IMG/VR virus record: IMGVR_UViG_3300024352_000020
Span: 1 to 64,000 of that record
Source: a virus
Length of the DNA stretch: 64,000 nt
Direction: 5' to 3' (one strand)
Shown here: positions 53,545 to 61,988 of the stretch, piece after piece
Numbering within the stretch: the first letter of the stretch is position 1
How the letters are laid out: each line of letters opens with the position of its first letter
Notes under the pieces: generated by a model
The model's database searches: none
Told to the model about the DNA's origin: nothing
The model's input: only the letters and a program-made list of their open reading frames with translations
Position numbers and translations under genes: made by a program

Positions 53545-53573
53545 AAAAGGGCAGAGCTTTCGCTCCACCCTTT
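53543..53573 (-). terminator. strong rho-independent terminator after the major capsid gene
   Basis: On the minus strand a 12-bp stem (AAAGGGTGGAGC with GCTCTGCCCTTT, two G-U pairs) closes a GAAA tetraloop and runs into TTTTTT. It ends the capsid transcript 26 bases after the stop. Confidence 0.93.
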
Positions 53574-53598
53574 ATTGATTTTTATATTGGAAGCTTTA

Positions 53599-54588
53599 TT
53601 AGAAAGCACCCAAAAGAACACGACGATTATCGAGAACTGCAAAGCCATGTTCGCCGAAACCGTACATGCCCATTCTACGCTGACGATGGAAAGTAGGATC
53701 TTCAAAGATCTCAATTTCCTGACGAACAGGCATTACAAAGCTGTCACGCTTCTCAAGGTCAAGACCAACAACCAACTCGCTCTTGCCAGACAAAGATCCA
53801 GACAAGGTAGAGGTATAGTACAGCTGGTATTCCTGACCAACGCCAAGTTCATCGATCTCATGGAGATTTACGCCAAAGATCTGTGCCAAACCATTTTCTG
53901 GAGATACAAAGATCTCACGGCGGGTAAAGTCGTCAACCTCATCAATATCCCAAGTGCGAATGTCTTCCATCGCCTCTGGAGATACATAAAGGTCAGTCAA
54001 CTTACCACGATTAATCGAGGTGCTGTTACCACCAGCATTTCTACGCATTACGGTCTTCATCAAGGCAATAAGCCTCTTGCTGAAGTATCCAGAGGTAGCA
54101 ACGCTGTCAGTTACAAGCAAGTTGCGACCCTTACCAGCAGCAATGATAACATGCCAGCCATCATTGTTATTCTTGCGGGTAAAAGAAGCTTCGAGAACTT
54201 GCATTGCACGACCTACGATATCCCAACGAGCATCACGAAGATACTTGAGGGAGAAGTCGATGGAAGCACCAACTTCATAAGTCTGAACAGTCAAATAATC
54301 GCCTTCTACATGGCGTTCAGGAATACGACCCTGTGAAGGAATAGTATAAGCGATGAAATCCTTCTCAGAACCAGGAGCCAAGAAATCCAATGGGAATTCT
54401 ACGGAAGTACCTGGTTGGAAAACAACCTGTTCAAAGATGTTTCCAAGAATATCGCCCTTCAAAACGCCCTGACGCAAAGGAAGAGTAAGAGCCTTTGCAA
54501 GTTCTTTCTGAGCAGCTACAGCAACTTCATAATTGTTGCTACCAGCCTGTTCAGCAAGTTTTACCATTTCTGGAGTTGGAGTCTTCAT
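53599..54588 (-). CDS. major capsid protein, HK97-fold, 329 aa
   Basis: This is the shell protein. Position (protease-scaffold, decoration, then this gene, then a strong terminator), length and sequence agree. There is a helical N-terminal arm (residues 1-50), then an E-loop-like strand region (GTSVEFPLDFLAPG, GRIPERHVEGDYLTVQTYEV), a spine-helix region (IVGRAMQVLEASFTRKNN), GKLTDLYVSPEAMEDIRTWD in the peripheral domain, and VRQEIEIFEDPTFHRQRRMG near the C-terminus. Start ATG 54588 follows GAGAGGAG. Codon use is markedly GC-richer than the fibres, as expected for the most abundant virion protein. No long N-terminal delta domain is present, in line with a separate scaffold. Confidence 0.9.
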   Translation of the reverse strand: MKTPTPEMVKLAEQAGSNNYEVAVAAQKELAKALTLPLRQGVLKGDILGNIFEQVVFQPGTSVEFPLDFLAPGSEKDFIAYTIPSQGRIPERHVEGDYLTVQTYEVGASIDFSLKYLRDARWDIVGRAMQVLEASFTRKNNNDGWHVIIAAGKGRNLLVTDSVATSGYFSKRLIALMKTVMRRNAGGNSTSINRGKLTDLYVSPEAMEDIRTWDIDEVDDFTRREIFVSPENGLAQIFGVNLHEIDELGVGQEYQLYYTSTLSGSLSGKSELVVGLDLEKRDSFVMPVRQEIEIFEDPTFHRQRRMGMYGFGEHGFAVLDNRRVLLGAF

Positions 54589-54610
54589 AATTCTATTATC
54601 TCCTCTCTAA

Positions 54611-55072
54611 TTATACGATTGGAAGGTCAATGAATACTTTTGCATACCCATCTGCGTCAACTCCGCCGAGGAACTGACCGACCTTTGGAGTACCAGAGGT
54701 CTGGGTATCGGTAAGATTACCGTTAGAAGTAAGATAAGCTGAGTCACCAGCTGCTGGTGAAACACCAGAAGCAATTTTATTGGTAACAACCCAACCTTTT
54801 GTGAGAAGAGGGAGCTTTTCACCAAGAAGCTGCTCATCTTTGTGCCAATTTCTATGCTGACGAGTAATGTCAATAGAAACCATATCGGCCAAAGAAAGAC
54901 CAGCTGGAACAAGGCCGGAAGGATTAGAAGCCCTAGTTACAGTAGCTACATCATCGTTCAACGCACCGGAACCGGAAACGCTGAAAACGAGTACTTCGCC
55001 CTTTTCGATAGCAATATTGCAGATATTGCTAATATCAGTTACAACAATGTTACGATCTGGTTTAAGAGCCAT
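54611..55072 (-). CDS. capsid decoration/cement protein candidate, 153 aa
   Basis: Located between scaffold and major capsid genes, where decoration proteins are usually encoded. Start ATG 55072 follows AAGGAG. The sequence is small-residue-rich and beta-prone, with GVSPAAGDSAYLTSNGNLTD and a C-terminal KVGQFLGGVDADGYAKVFID that resembles the ending of DUF2190-type decoration proteins (VG-fL--v-adGyv-v-l). Codon use is GC-rich like the capsid gene. A head-stabilising role is likely; direct evidence would be its copy number in the virion. Confidence 0.7.
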   Translation of the reverse strand: MALKPDRNIVVTDISNICNIAIEKGEVLVFSVSGSGALNDDVATVTRASNPSGLVPAGLSLADMVSIDITRQHRNWHKDEQLLGEKLPLLTKGWVVTNKIASGVSPAAGDSAYLTSNGNLTDTQTSGTPKVGQFLGGVDADGYAKVFIDLPIV

Positions 55073-55086
55073 GAGAGTTTTTCTCC

Positions 55087-56529
55087 TTATTCTTCGTTCT
55101 TGCCAAGGTTTTCAATTTCAACACCAAGATATGAAGCAATCTGAGAAGCTACAGTCTGAATTGGATCTACATTATTAAGAGCAGGAGCGTTTAAAGCTAC
55201 CTCTTCCTTAACTTCTGCATTTTCCAAAACTTCTTCGGTAGCAACTACTTCTGCCTTGTCTTCTTCAGCCATAGCTGCTTTTGGACAGGAGCAAGTTTCT
55301 TCTTTCTCATTCATGTCTTCTTTAGGCATCATTTCTGCTGCCTTCTTCAACATCATGAGTTCTTCATTCATCTTCTTGGCAGCTGCTTCATACTCTGCCA
55401 TTTTCTTAGAAAGATAATCACTCTGTTTGGCAACAACGCCAGCAAATGACTCATCTTCAAGGTTGTTAGTAAGAGCGACAATCTCTTCTGCTTCGGTCTT
55501 GGACATGCCAAGCTTTTCTGCAACAAGAGAAATTCGATCACTCTTCTTCTTTTCATCTTTCATCTTCTGCAACTCTTCGGTAGCTTTAGCAAGCTCCTGC
55601 TGCATAAGATTGGCCTTGGCAACAGCTTCAGAAAGTTCAGATTCAAGTTTTACTGTATTTTCAACAGCTACTTCAACCTTCTTTTCCATCTCAGTTGCCT
55701 CAACCTTTTCGACAATCTGTTCAGACATTGAAATATTCTCCTTAACTTCTGGAGTCTCAAGACTTTCATACCCCAAATCGATAGTTTTTGCTTCGGTTTG
55801 GAGTATCACGCTTTCGGGGTTAGCCGGTTTTCGCACAAGTCCTTTTCCAGAAAATATAATATTTCGTAAAACACGACCTATCTTCTGGTTACCGTAAACA
55901 CCAGTACCGCCATACGCCCTTAAATATTTAGTTAAGAATGAAGTGGCTTCATTTCTAGCTATAATTCTAGTTCTTGCTCCATCAGTAACCGCATAATCAA
56001 AATTGCTAAACAAAGCTTCCATGGAAACAAACCAGCCACCTTTCGGTATTTCATTAACTATATTTTGTATTTGTAATTTTTTTTCTGGATTTTCCCATTC
56101 TTTATAAATTACAGCAGAAGTAACAATGTTGTAATCTTCAGGTGCAGATTCAGCATTAATCGGCAATCCATTTTCATCTGCTGGATAACAACCAGTAATA
56201 TGACCAATGATAATATCTTGATTGTGTTCTAAATTAAACGGTTTGTCTTCTGGGGTATTTCTAGCAGTCCACATTTCTTGAGAATCAAAAACATCATCGT
56301 TTTTATTCCAGCCAGTACTAACCAAAATAGACTTTAAATAATATAAGTCTTCTTGGTTTTTGTTTTCTGCTTTTGCTATTTCAGCTACTGTTCTATTAGA
56401 TTTGTTTTTAACAAACTCTTGTTCTTGTGCAGAAGATACAGAAGCCACCATATCAAAAGCAATAGAATTACTTGCTTTAACAAGTTCAGAAACACCGTCT
56501 TCAATTTCTGTTTTATATGCTTCAATCAT
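55087..56529 (-). CDS. prohead protease-scaffold fusion, 480 aa
   Basis: Residues about 60-235 look like a herpes/HK97-type prohead serine protease: strand-rich core, His102 in FNLEHNQDIIIGHI, and Ser169 in GGWFVSMEAL, the expected catalytic pair. Residues about 270-395 are a long charged coiled coil (VEATEMEKKVEVAVENTVKL onwards) typical of internal scaffold, followed by an acidic tail with CSCPK and a final conserved-looking IQTVASQIASYLGVEIENL. The single chain would self-cleave during head maturation. Start ATG 56529 overlaps the preceding stop (ATGA). The C-terminal half is GC-richer than the N-terminal half. Confidence 0.75.
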   Translation of the reverse strand: MIEAYKTEIEDGVSELVKASNSIAFDMVASVSSAQEQEFVKNKSNRTVAEIAKAENKNQEDLYYLKSILVSTGWNKNDDVFDSQEMWTARNTPEDKPFNLEHNQDIIIGHITGCYPADENGLPINAESAPEDYNIVTSAVIYKEWENPEKKLQIQNIVNEIPKGGWFVSMEALFSNFDYAVTDGARTRIIARNEATSFLTKYLRAYGGTGVYGNQKIGRVLRNIIFSGKGLVRKPANPESVILQTEAKTIDLGYESLETPEVKENISMSEQIVEKVEATEMEKKVEVAVENTVKLESELSEAVAKANLMQQELAKATEELQKMKDEKKKSDRISLVAEKLGMSKTEAEEIVALTNNLEDESFAGVVAKQSDYLSKKMAEYEAAAKKMNEELMMLKKAAEMMPKEDMNEKEETCSCPKAAMAEEDKAEVVATEEVLENAEVKEEVALNAPALNNVDPIQTVASQIASYLGVEIENLGKNEE

Positions 56530-57281
56530 GGTTCACCTCTTTTAAAAATTACACCAAACCAATTAAGTATTCTTTTATACCAAGGTATATAACCATTTAT
56601 ATATAAATATGTTGTGTCATTACAGTACTGAGGTTTGTCTTCAAATTCCGGTAAATACTCAGTTGTATTTTTACTTTCAAATAAAATATTATCTGAATAT
56701 TTATTAACTTTTATTTTATTTTTTATATCATAACTTAATGACTTTGGCCAAGCAGATTCTAATACATCTCTATGATTATTGCTTAATACTGGTGGCCAAG
56801 AGTGTTTATTATTTGTTATTGCAAAAACAGCTGTTTTCCAAGCTTCTAAATAGTCATTATTCCATTTAAATACAGATGCTAAAAAACCATCATTAATTTG
56901 TTTTTCAAAAATTTTATAAGCAACTGGACTAACCCTTGTATCTGTAGCATGAACAATGATAAAGCAACTATCTCCGTGTTCTTGAAAAATAATAGGAAAA
57001 GCTTTTCTAAAATTTATACTCTCATAAAAACTGGTATTTCCTACTTTGTCCAAAGTTTCTCTGTAAATAATATCATGAATCAATTTCCTTTTTTTTAAAT
57101 CGTCTAAAATCCATTTTTTAGAAATTTCTGGATCAGCCCACAAAATATAAATAATGGGGCTGTGTTTAAAGAAAATTCTACATCTATAGATATGCTGAAC
57201 ATTATCTATTAGTTCGTGATATCTACGATGCAGAGTTATCAATATTATCGGTCTTTTGTAAGCCGATTGTGTGCATTGCAT
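56526..57281 (-). CDS. head-region protein of unknown function, 251 aa
   Basis: The reading frame overlaps the portal C-terminus by 59 bases. ATG 57281 has no clear ribosome-binding site, so the true start may be a few codons later. RPIILITLHRRYHELIDNVQ and SPIIYILWADPEISKKWILD look like two strands of a Rossmann-type fold, followed by GDSCFIIVHATDTRV. That layout occurs in small glycosyltransferase-like or nucleotide-binding proteins, but no DxD motif is visible. The C-terminus is amphipathic (WYKRILNWFGVIFKRG). Its function in the head module is unknown. Confidence 0.45.
   Translation of the reverse strand: MQCTQSAYKRPIILITLHRRYHELIDNVQHIYRCRIFFKHSPIIYILWADPEISKKWILDDLKKRKLIHDIIYRETLDKVGNTSFYESINFRKAFPIIFQEHGDSCFIIVHATDTRVSPVAYKIFEKQINDGFLASVFKWNNDYLEAWKTAVFAITNNKHSWPPVLSNNHRDVLESAWPKSLSYDIKNKIKVNKYSDNILFESKNTTEYLPEFEDKPQYCNDTTYLYINGYIPWYKRILNWFGVIFKRGEP
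56549..56556 (-). promoter_or_regulatory. TGGTGTAA motif just before the scaffold start
   Basis: TGGTGTAA is followed by TTTTTAAAAGAGG and lies 20 bases before the scaffold start. This copy is inside the end of the 251-aa coding frame (Gly-Val codons), so it is weaker evidence for a signal than the intergenic copies. Confidence 0.25.
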
Positions 57282-59355
57282 ATACAGAAGCTTGTATCTT
57301 TCTTGTTACTTCTGATGTTGGTAAATTTCCAGTTTTTTCTAAGTATTTAGCCATGCAAGTCTTAAAGAAATCTTCTACTTCAAAAGGTATTTCTATTTTT
57401 TCTTTTAATGAATTATGAACAAAAGCTTTTGTTACTTTTTGATCTGGTTCAACTCTGCAAAGCAAAGCAAACTTTATATGTTCAAATTCATTTATTTGAG
57501 CAACAGAAAGATCCCTAAGAGTTTTCTTGTTAACACTTTTTAAATATGCGGGCTGTACAATTTCAGCTATAGTTTTTTGGGTTTGCTCTGCCCAATTAAG
57601 TCTATCTACAAAATCTGATGCCATGGCTGGTTTAATAGTTCTTCTCTTCCTTGGTAGCGTATCTGTCTTTCCTTGAGGTCTGCCTTGTCCAGATTCGCCC
57701 TTTGGTTGCTCTTCTGTATTTTTAGTTGGACTTGTTTGTATAGATAAACTTGCATTTGGATCTTTTATTCCAAAATATTCTGGAGATAACATACCTAATT
57801 GAGCAAATAACTTTTCAACACTTTCTTTGTGCTGTGGACTATGGAATGGTGAAGCTTTAGGAGGAAGCATATCTTGTTTTCTATAATCTCGTTCTCTGCG
57901 TAATCTAACGCTTTCTATTTCTGGTATAAGATTAAATCTTTCCTGAACAGCTTCTTCGCTAATAATATCTCTATCTGCAAGTTCTATTAACAATCTCTTT
58001 TCAGCAGCTTCGTCGGATAAAGTTTGATGATCAAAGACTATTTGGGCTGGTAATTTAAACCCCATAGCCATTTGAACAAGTTTAATTTCTCTTTCCCAAA
58101 ATTCAGTTACAACATCTCTGCCGTACTGAAGTCTTTCAATTAAAGTTCTCAAACTAATGTAGTTATTTGAAAATCCAGAACCTACTGGCAATCCTGTTAA
58201 TGAAGGAGGAATACCAAGTCCTGCATAAATAGAGTTTAAGATAGGTTTATATTTTTCTTCGCCTAAGAAATTTACTAAATCTGTTTTTGTTTCAACAACA
58301 TCTATTTCTGGACCCCAAATAAGATCCATGCTGCCACCACCAACATTGTTCATAAGCATATCAGCAAGTCTGCTTATAGCTTCCTCAGTTGGTAAAATAC
58401 GATGTTCTAACGAACCCAACTTCCAAAGTCTAATGTGACTGATAGCACCGTCTAATGCTGCTAAATCAGCAAGCTTCATTTTTTCTAACATTTGCAAATC
58501 TTTTAGCAAAGCATATAACATCGGCTTTGCCCAAACTTGCCAGTCATCTCTTTTATAATAGAGGGCAACCGTTTTATTAACATCTAGTGGCATTAAAAAA
58601 CCGCCACGAACAGCATAATCATCCATTTGAGTTGGCAATGATTTTATAATTTCTTTTTCAATATCAGACTTGGGATTTTTTAACTTCCTTGAAAAATTTT
58701 CTGTAACCCTAATGCCAAAACGAAAAGCTCTTGGTCCAATAAATGGGGCAATTTCTTCGCCGTATACCTCAATAGAGGTTGGATTATAAATTGTATATTC
58801 CCAAGGTACTTCTGATTGTTTGGGTTTTTTAATAAAATTCTTTTTGGTTTCAGCTGCCATTCCTTTTTGAATAATATCTATTTCTTCTGGTTTTAAAATT
58901 GCTGTTGCTCTTTTAATAATTACATTTCCAGCACGATAAAGTAAATTAAGTATTCTTTCTGTTCTTTCGTTACCACGAATTTTTTTAAACCACTCTTTAT
59001 AAAACTTTTCAATCTTTGGGTTTGGATGTACTAAATCTACTCCTTGACAAGCAAACTCACTCATCATATCTATGGTATTACGAACTATACCTATACGCTC
59101 ATACGCTTGCATACAAGCAGTCATAATATCTTTGTCTTTTACTGGTATTTGTTCATTCGGTCTAAAAAAATCGTAATCCCTACGATCAAAACCTTCACGC
59201 ACAGAAATATTTGGGGATTCAACATTTTTAAAACTGCTAGAAGCAACTGTCTTCTTTACGACATGACCTTGATTATTGCTTTTTGCTATAGCTTTTTCTT
59301 TAGATTCAAGGCTGTTTTCTTCCCAAGTAACAAAAAGATCTTTTTTTTCGCTCAT
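57223..59355 (-). CDS. portal protein, 710 aa
   Basis: The portal is the dodecameric DNA gate at the capsid vertex. The gene follows the large terminase, as is usual. Recognisable parts are NEQIPVKDKDIMTACMQAYE, GIVRNTIDMMSEFACQGVDL (first helical domain, about residues 70-120), a central wing region, and SGFSNNYISLRTLIERLQYG near 385 with the following FWEREIKLVQMAMGF helix, characteristic of portal stem/crown transitions. The C-terminal 200 residues are low-complexity then helical (PKGESGQGRPQGK). Start ATG 59355 has AGGAT upstream. It is longer than the typical 450-550 residues, consistent with a large-genome phage. Confidence 0.85.
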   Translation of the reverse strand: MSEKKDLFVTWEENSLESKEKAIAKSNNQGHVVKKTVASSSFKNVESPNISVREGFDRRDYDFFRPNEQIPVKDKDIMTACMQAYERIGIVRNTIDMMSEFACQGVDLVHPNPKIEKFYKEWFKKIRGNERTERILNLLYRAGNVIIKRATAILKPEEIDIIQKGMAAETKKNFIKKPKQSEVPWEYTIYNPTSIEVYGEEIAPFIGPRAFRFGIRVTENFSRKLKNPKSDIEKEIIKSLPTQMDDYAVRGGFLMPLDVNKTVALYYKRDDWQVWAKPMLYALLKDLQMLEKMKLADLAALDGAISHIRLWKLGSLEHRILPTEEAISRLADMLMNNVGGGSMDLIWGPEIDVVETKTDLVNFLGEEKYKPILNSIYAGLGIPPSLTGLPVGSGFSNNYISLRTLIERLQYGRDVVTEFWEREIKLVQMAMGFKLPAQIVFDHQTLSDEAAEKRLLIELADRDIISEEAVQERFNLIPEIESVRLRRERDYRKQDMLPPKASPFHSPQHKESVEKLFAQLGMLSPEYFGIKDPNASLSIQTSPTKNTEEQPKGESGQGRPQGKTDTLPRKRRTIKPAMASDFVDRLNWAEQTQKTIAEIVQPAYLKSVNKKTLRDLSVAQINEFEHIKFALLCRVEPDQKVTKAFVHNSLKEKIEIPFEVEDFFKTCMAKYLEKTGNLPTSEVTRKIQASVYAMHTIGLQKTDNIDNSAS

Positions 59356-59396
59356 GATAATCCTACTTATTAAATTGTAATTGGATCATAATTGAA

Positions 59397-59404
59397 TTAC
59401 ACCA
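59397..59404 (-). promoter_or_regulatory. TGGTGTAA motif upstream of portal
   Basis: The octamer directly abuts the terminase TAA stop (TAA then TGGTGTAA) and lies 42 bases before the portal start. It is followed by TTCAATTATGATCC. The direct abutment to a stop repeats at the holin candidate. Confidence 0.4.
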
Positions 59405-61531
59405 TTATTCTTCGCCGGTTCTCCTAACTGCTTCTCCATAATTTCCAACTTTTTTAATACCTTGGTTAAACCATTCTGGAGCTATATACATAGACTTGTT
59501 TCCTTTTCTGCCAGATAAAGTATTAGAAAATCCACCCAAAGCTGTATATTCTTGTTGAGTTACAGTTCTTTGAATTTGTCTGGCCGTCATATTAGCCATT
59601 AGCAAAGATGAATATCTATCTTTTCTGGTTTTGCTTCCTCTAATTTGATCCTTAAAATCAGGAGTATCCCAGCGATCTCTACCACCACCAGTTAATGTAT
59701 GCACTATACTGGCAAGTTCGTCTTTCAGTTCTTCTATTTCCATAACACAATCTTCTAGTGTGTCATATAGTTGTATATCTTTTCCTGCTGAATTGTCATA
59801 TACAATACGCCCTTTATCTCTGTCATCTTCAAACGCTAAACCTAAAGAAACGCTATCAAAGAAAGGAAATAAAAGTACTTTATCTTCCATATCTTTGCGA
59901 AGTCCATGATTGGCTTCTACAACCCACTTTCCATCAGCAAAATTAACCATATTAAGAATGTGTTTTCCGGGTTTATCGTCAGAGTCTTTTCTTTTCTTAA
60001 TGTCTGGATCTATAGTTCTCCAAAAAGCCACTTCTCCTGATTGGAGCTTTGAGTCATCGTGTAAAGCTTCTTCTACAGATATACCACCACCCTGACTATC
60101 TATAGCTATCTCTCTACATGGAAATAACTTAGCTAAATCCCTTATTTTTCTTGCACAATAAGAGTAGAAGTTTTGTTCCTTTGTTATGCCTCGTTTTAAT
60201 TTTTCTCTATGTGCTGCCCTATTCGTTGTCCAGCAATAGACAATCCTTCTAGTATTTTGATGTAAAGCCAAAATAATAACGGAAAAGTTATCTCTTTCAG
60301 AAGCTGGATCTACAGCCATCACATGTTCTATTCCTGGCTCACCAACTAAAGAGGCAGAAAAATTAATATCTGACAATGGACCATCAGGTTTTCCTACAAC
60401 GCATGACTCTATCAAACTACGCTTGAAAAATCCTTCTGAATCAGTTGCAAATGTCGCCCCATACTCAATCATGTAATTCGCTCTTGTACTTGTCGCTTTC
60501 GCTGATGATATCTGTTTTTGATCCATGAAACCAATTGGTAGTAACTCTACTGGTATTCTTATAATTGAGTAGTCACGCCAGTTAAAACCAGCAGGTATTG
60601 GTCCTTGGAAAAACTCTTCGAGCTTTTTTGTATCTCCGCCACTATTGATGATTGTGCGATAAGAGTTCCAGTTCTTATAGAAATGATTAAATGAATAGTA
60701 AGCTGTTCCTGAGATTATGTTTTGGTTTGCTCTTAAAGTTCTACTTTCTTCTTTTTCATTTTCTTCACTCCATAATCCAAGTTGTTTCATTAACCTAATT
60801 CTTGCTTGATCTTTAACAGATTGAGCAGGAGAAGCAGCTACTGATGAGAAGCCCCTAACAACATTCTGGTAAATTTCTTCTTTAATAGATGCGAATTCGT
60901 CAGCGATTGTATAGTTTGCTCTTTGACCACGGATCTTATCGCCATTACCTAAAGGAAGTGCAAATCCAACACTATCGCCAACGATCATGTCAAAACGATC
61001 TACTGATCTGCTTGGTCCTTGTTCACGATTGTTTTTGCCACGACCAGTTCCACATAAATCTCTATAGATATGTCCATTTACCCAAAGATTTTCCATGTAT
61101 TCAAAAATAACTTTGGCCTGTCTAAATGCAGCACCAACGATTGCAATTTTACAACCTTGTGTAAATAAAAGTCGTAACATTGCATATAAACCTAAGATAA
61201 AAGACTTTCCACTACCACGACCAGCAATAAGCATAGGGAAGGGGCGATTCCAAAGCTCTTTCAAAATCAAATGCTGGAACGGCATAATTTCAATATCGAA
61301 TAATAATTTACATGTAAAAGGAAAATAATCTGGATTACGCATGATTTTTAAAAGATGCACATGCGGATTCTCTTTGTCATAATGCGTCATCACATTGAAA
61401 GGATGAATAGTTCCGATTGGCAAATCTAAAAGAGACTCTATGTGCGAAATGTCCGCTCCGGGCCGAATGCCCTGAATTTCTTTTTCAGAAAGCATCCAAG
61501 CTTTATCAAGAACTTTCTTTAGTTTGTCCAT
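59405..61531 (-). CDS. terL: terminase large subunit, 708 aa
   Basis: The packaging motor ATPase-nuclease. I choose ATG 61531 over the TTG at 61591. Walker A is AGRGSGKSF (Gly104-Ser110), Walker B IADEF (Asp211, Glu212) preceded by a strand. The C-terminal RNase H-like nuclease starts with HVMAVDPASERDNFSVIILA (first acidic residue), continues with EIAIDSQGGG (second) and a distal LYDTLEDCVMEIEELKDEL region (probable third). The C-terminus has TARQIQRTVTQQEYTALGGF. It overlaps the nuclease gene upstream by 26 bases. Length is at the long end for TerL but usual for large phages. Confidence 0.93.
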   Translation of the reverse strand: MDKLKKVLDKAWMLSEKEIQGIRPGADISHIESLLDLPIGTIHPFNVMTHYDKENPHVHLLKIMRNPDYFPFTCKLLFDIEIMPFQHLILKELWNRPFPMLIAGRGSGKSFILGLYAMLRLLFTQGCKIAIVGAAFRQAKVIFEYMENLWVNGHIYRDLCGTGRGKNNREQGPSRSVDRFDMIVGDSVGFALPLGNGDKIRGQRANYTIADEFASIKEEIYQNVVRGFSSVAASPAQSVKDQARIRLMKQLGLWSEENEKEESRTLRANQNIISGTAYYSFNHFYKNWNSYRTIINSGGDTKKLEEFFQGPIPAGFNWRDYSIIRIPVELLPIGFMDQKQISSAKATSTRANYMIEYGATFATDSEGFFKRSLIESCVVGKPDGPLSDINFSASLVGEPGIEHVMAVDPASERDNFSVIILALHQNTRRIVYCWTTNRAAHREKLKRGITKEQNFYSYCARKIRDLAKLFPCREIAIDSQGGGISVEEALHDDSKLQSGEVAFWRTIDPDIKKRKDSDDKPGKHILNMVNFADGKWVVEANHGLRKDMEDKVLLFPFFDSVSLGLAFEDDRDKGRIVYDNSAGKDIQLYDTLEDCVMEIEELKDELASIVHTLTGGGRDRWDTPDFKDQIRGSKTRKDRYSSLLMANMTARQIQRTVTQQEYTALGGFSNTLSGRKGNKSMYIAPEWFNQGIKKVGNYGEAVRRTGEE

Positions 61532-61988
61532 AGTGCTCACATACTCTCTTGAATAAACTAGATGCAACTTCTTTTCCGTATTTTCCTGCAAGGATAATCT
61601 TGGTCTTATACTTTACTTCTATATCTAAAAGTGCTTTGACAATAAACTGCGGAGTTATTTTTATATACTTATACTTACTTGGCGGAATTTGTGTCGATTG
61701 TGGAAATTTGTAAATGTCTTCCATAGTAAATTCTAAAACTATAAATGGTAATTCAAATTCTTCAAGCCTTAATAACTCGTCGTGAAATCTTTGTTGCGTA
61801 ATGTTGTTTGAAAACTCGCTAAGATCACCTTTGCGTTCTATGACAAATTTATTTTCAAAACCCTCTAATGAATAATCGCCGGTTTTTAGTGTAGCGATAG
61901 TCATTCCATCACAAGATGGACCTGGGTTAAACTCCCAACCAAGCTGTTCTCTAGTGTCTTTGATTACTTTATATTTTTTGCTGTTCAT
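61506..61988 (-). CDS. ERCC4/XPF-type nuclease domain protein, 160 aa
   Basis: The catalytic set is visible: VIKDTREQLGWEF (Asp11, Arg13, Glu14), LKTGDYS (Asp38) and FVIERKGDLSEF (Glu51, Arg52, Lys53). This is the GDxnERK signature of XPF/Mus81-family endonucleases that cut branched or flapped DNA in a metal-dependent way. No HhH tail follows, so it is a minimal nuclease. Encoded between GDP-mannose dehydratase and TerL, with overlaps on both sides, it could resolve branched concatemers before packaging. That placement-based role is inference. Confidence 0.8.
   Translation of the reverse strand: MNSKKYKVIKDTREQLGWEFNPGPSCDGMTIATLKTGDYSLEGFENKFVIERKGDLSEFSNNITQQRFHDELLRLEEFELPFIVLEFTMEDIYKFPQSTQIPPSKYKYIKITPQFIVKALLDIEVKYKTKIILAGKYGKEVASSLFKRVCEHYGQTKESS

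Noticed and set aside
53536-54336. 266-aa frame on the plus strand opposite the major capsid gene
   Set aside because: It is antisense to a clear capsid gene, begins in the terminator hairpin and has no recognisable domain; GC-rich capsid codons open the opposite frame.
61532-61591. TerL start at TTG 61591
   Set aside because: No ribosome-binding site, and it would extend the overlap with the nuclease gene to 86 bases; ATG 61531 gives a normal N-terminus.
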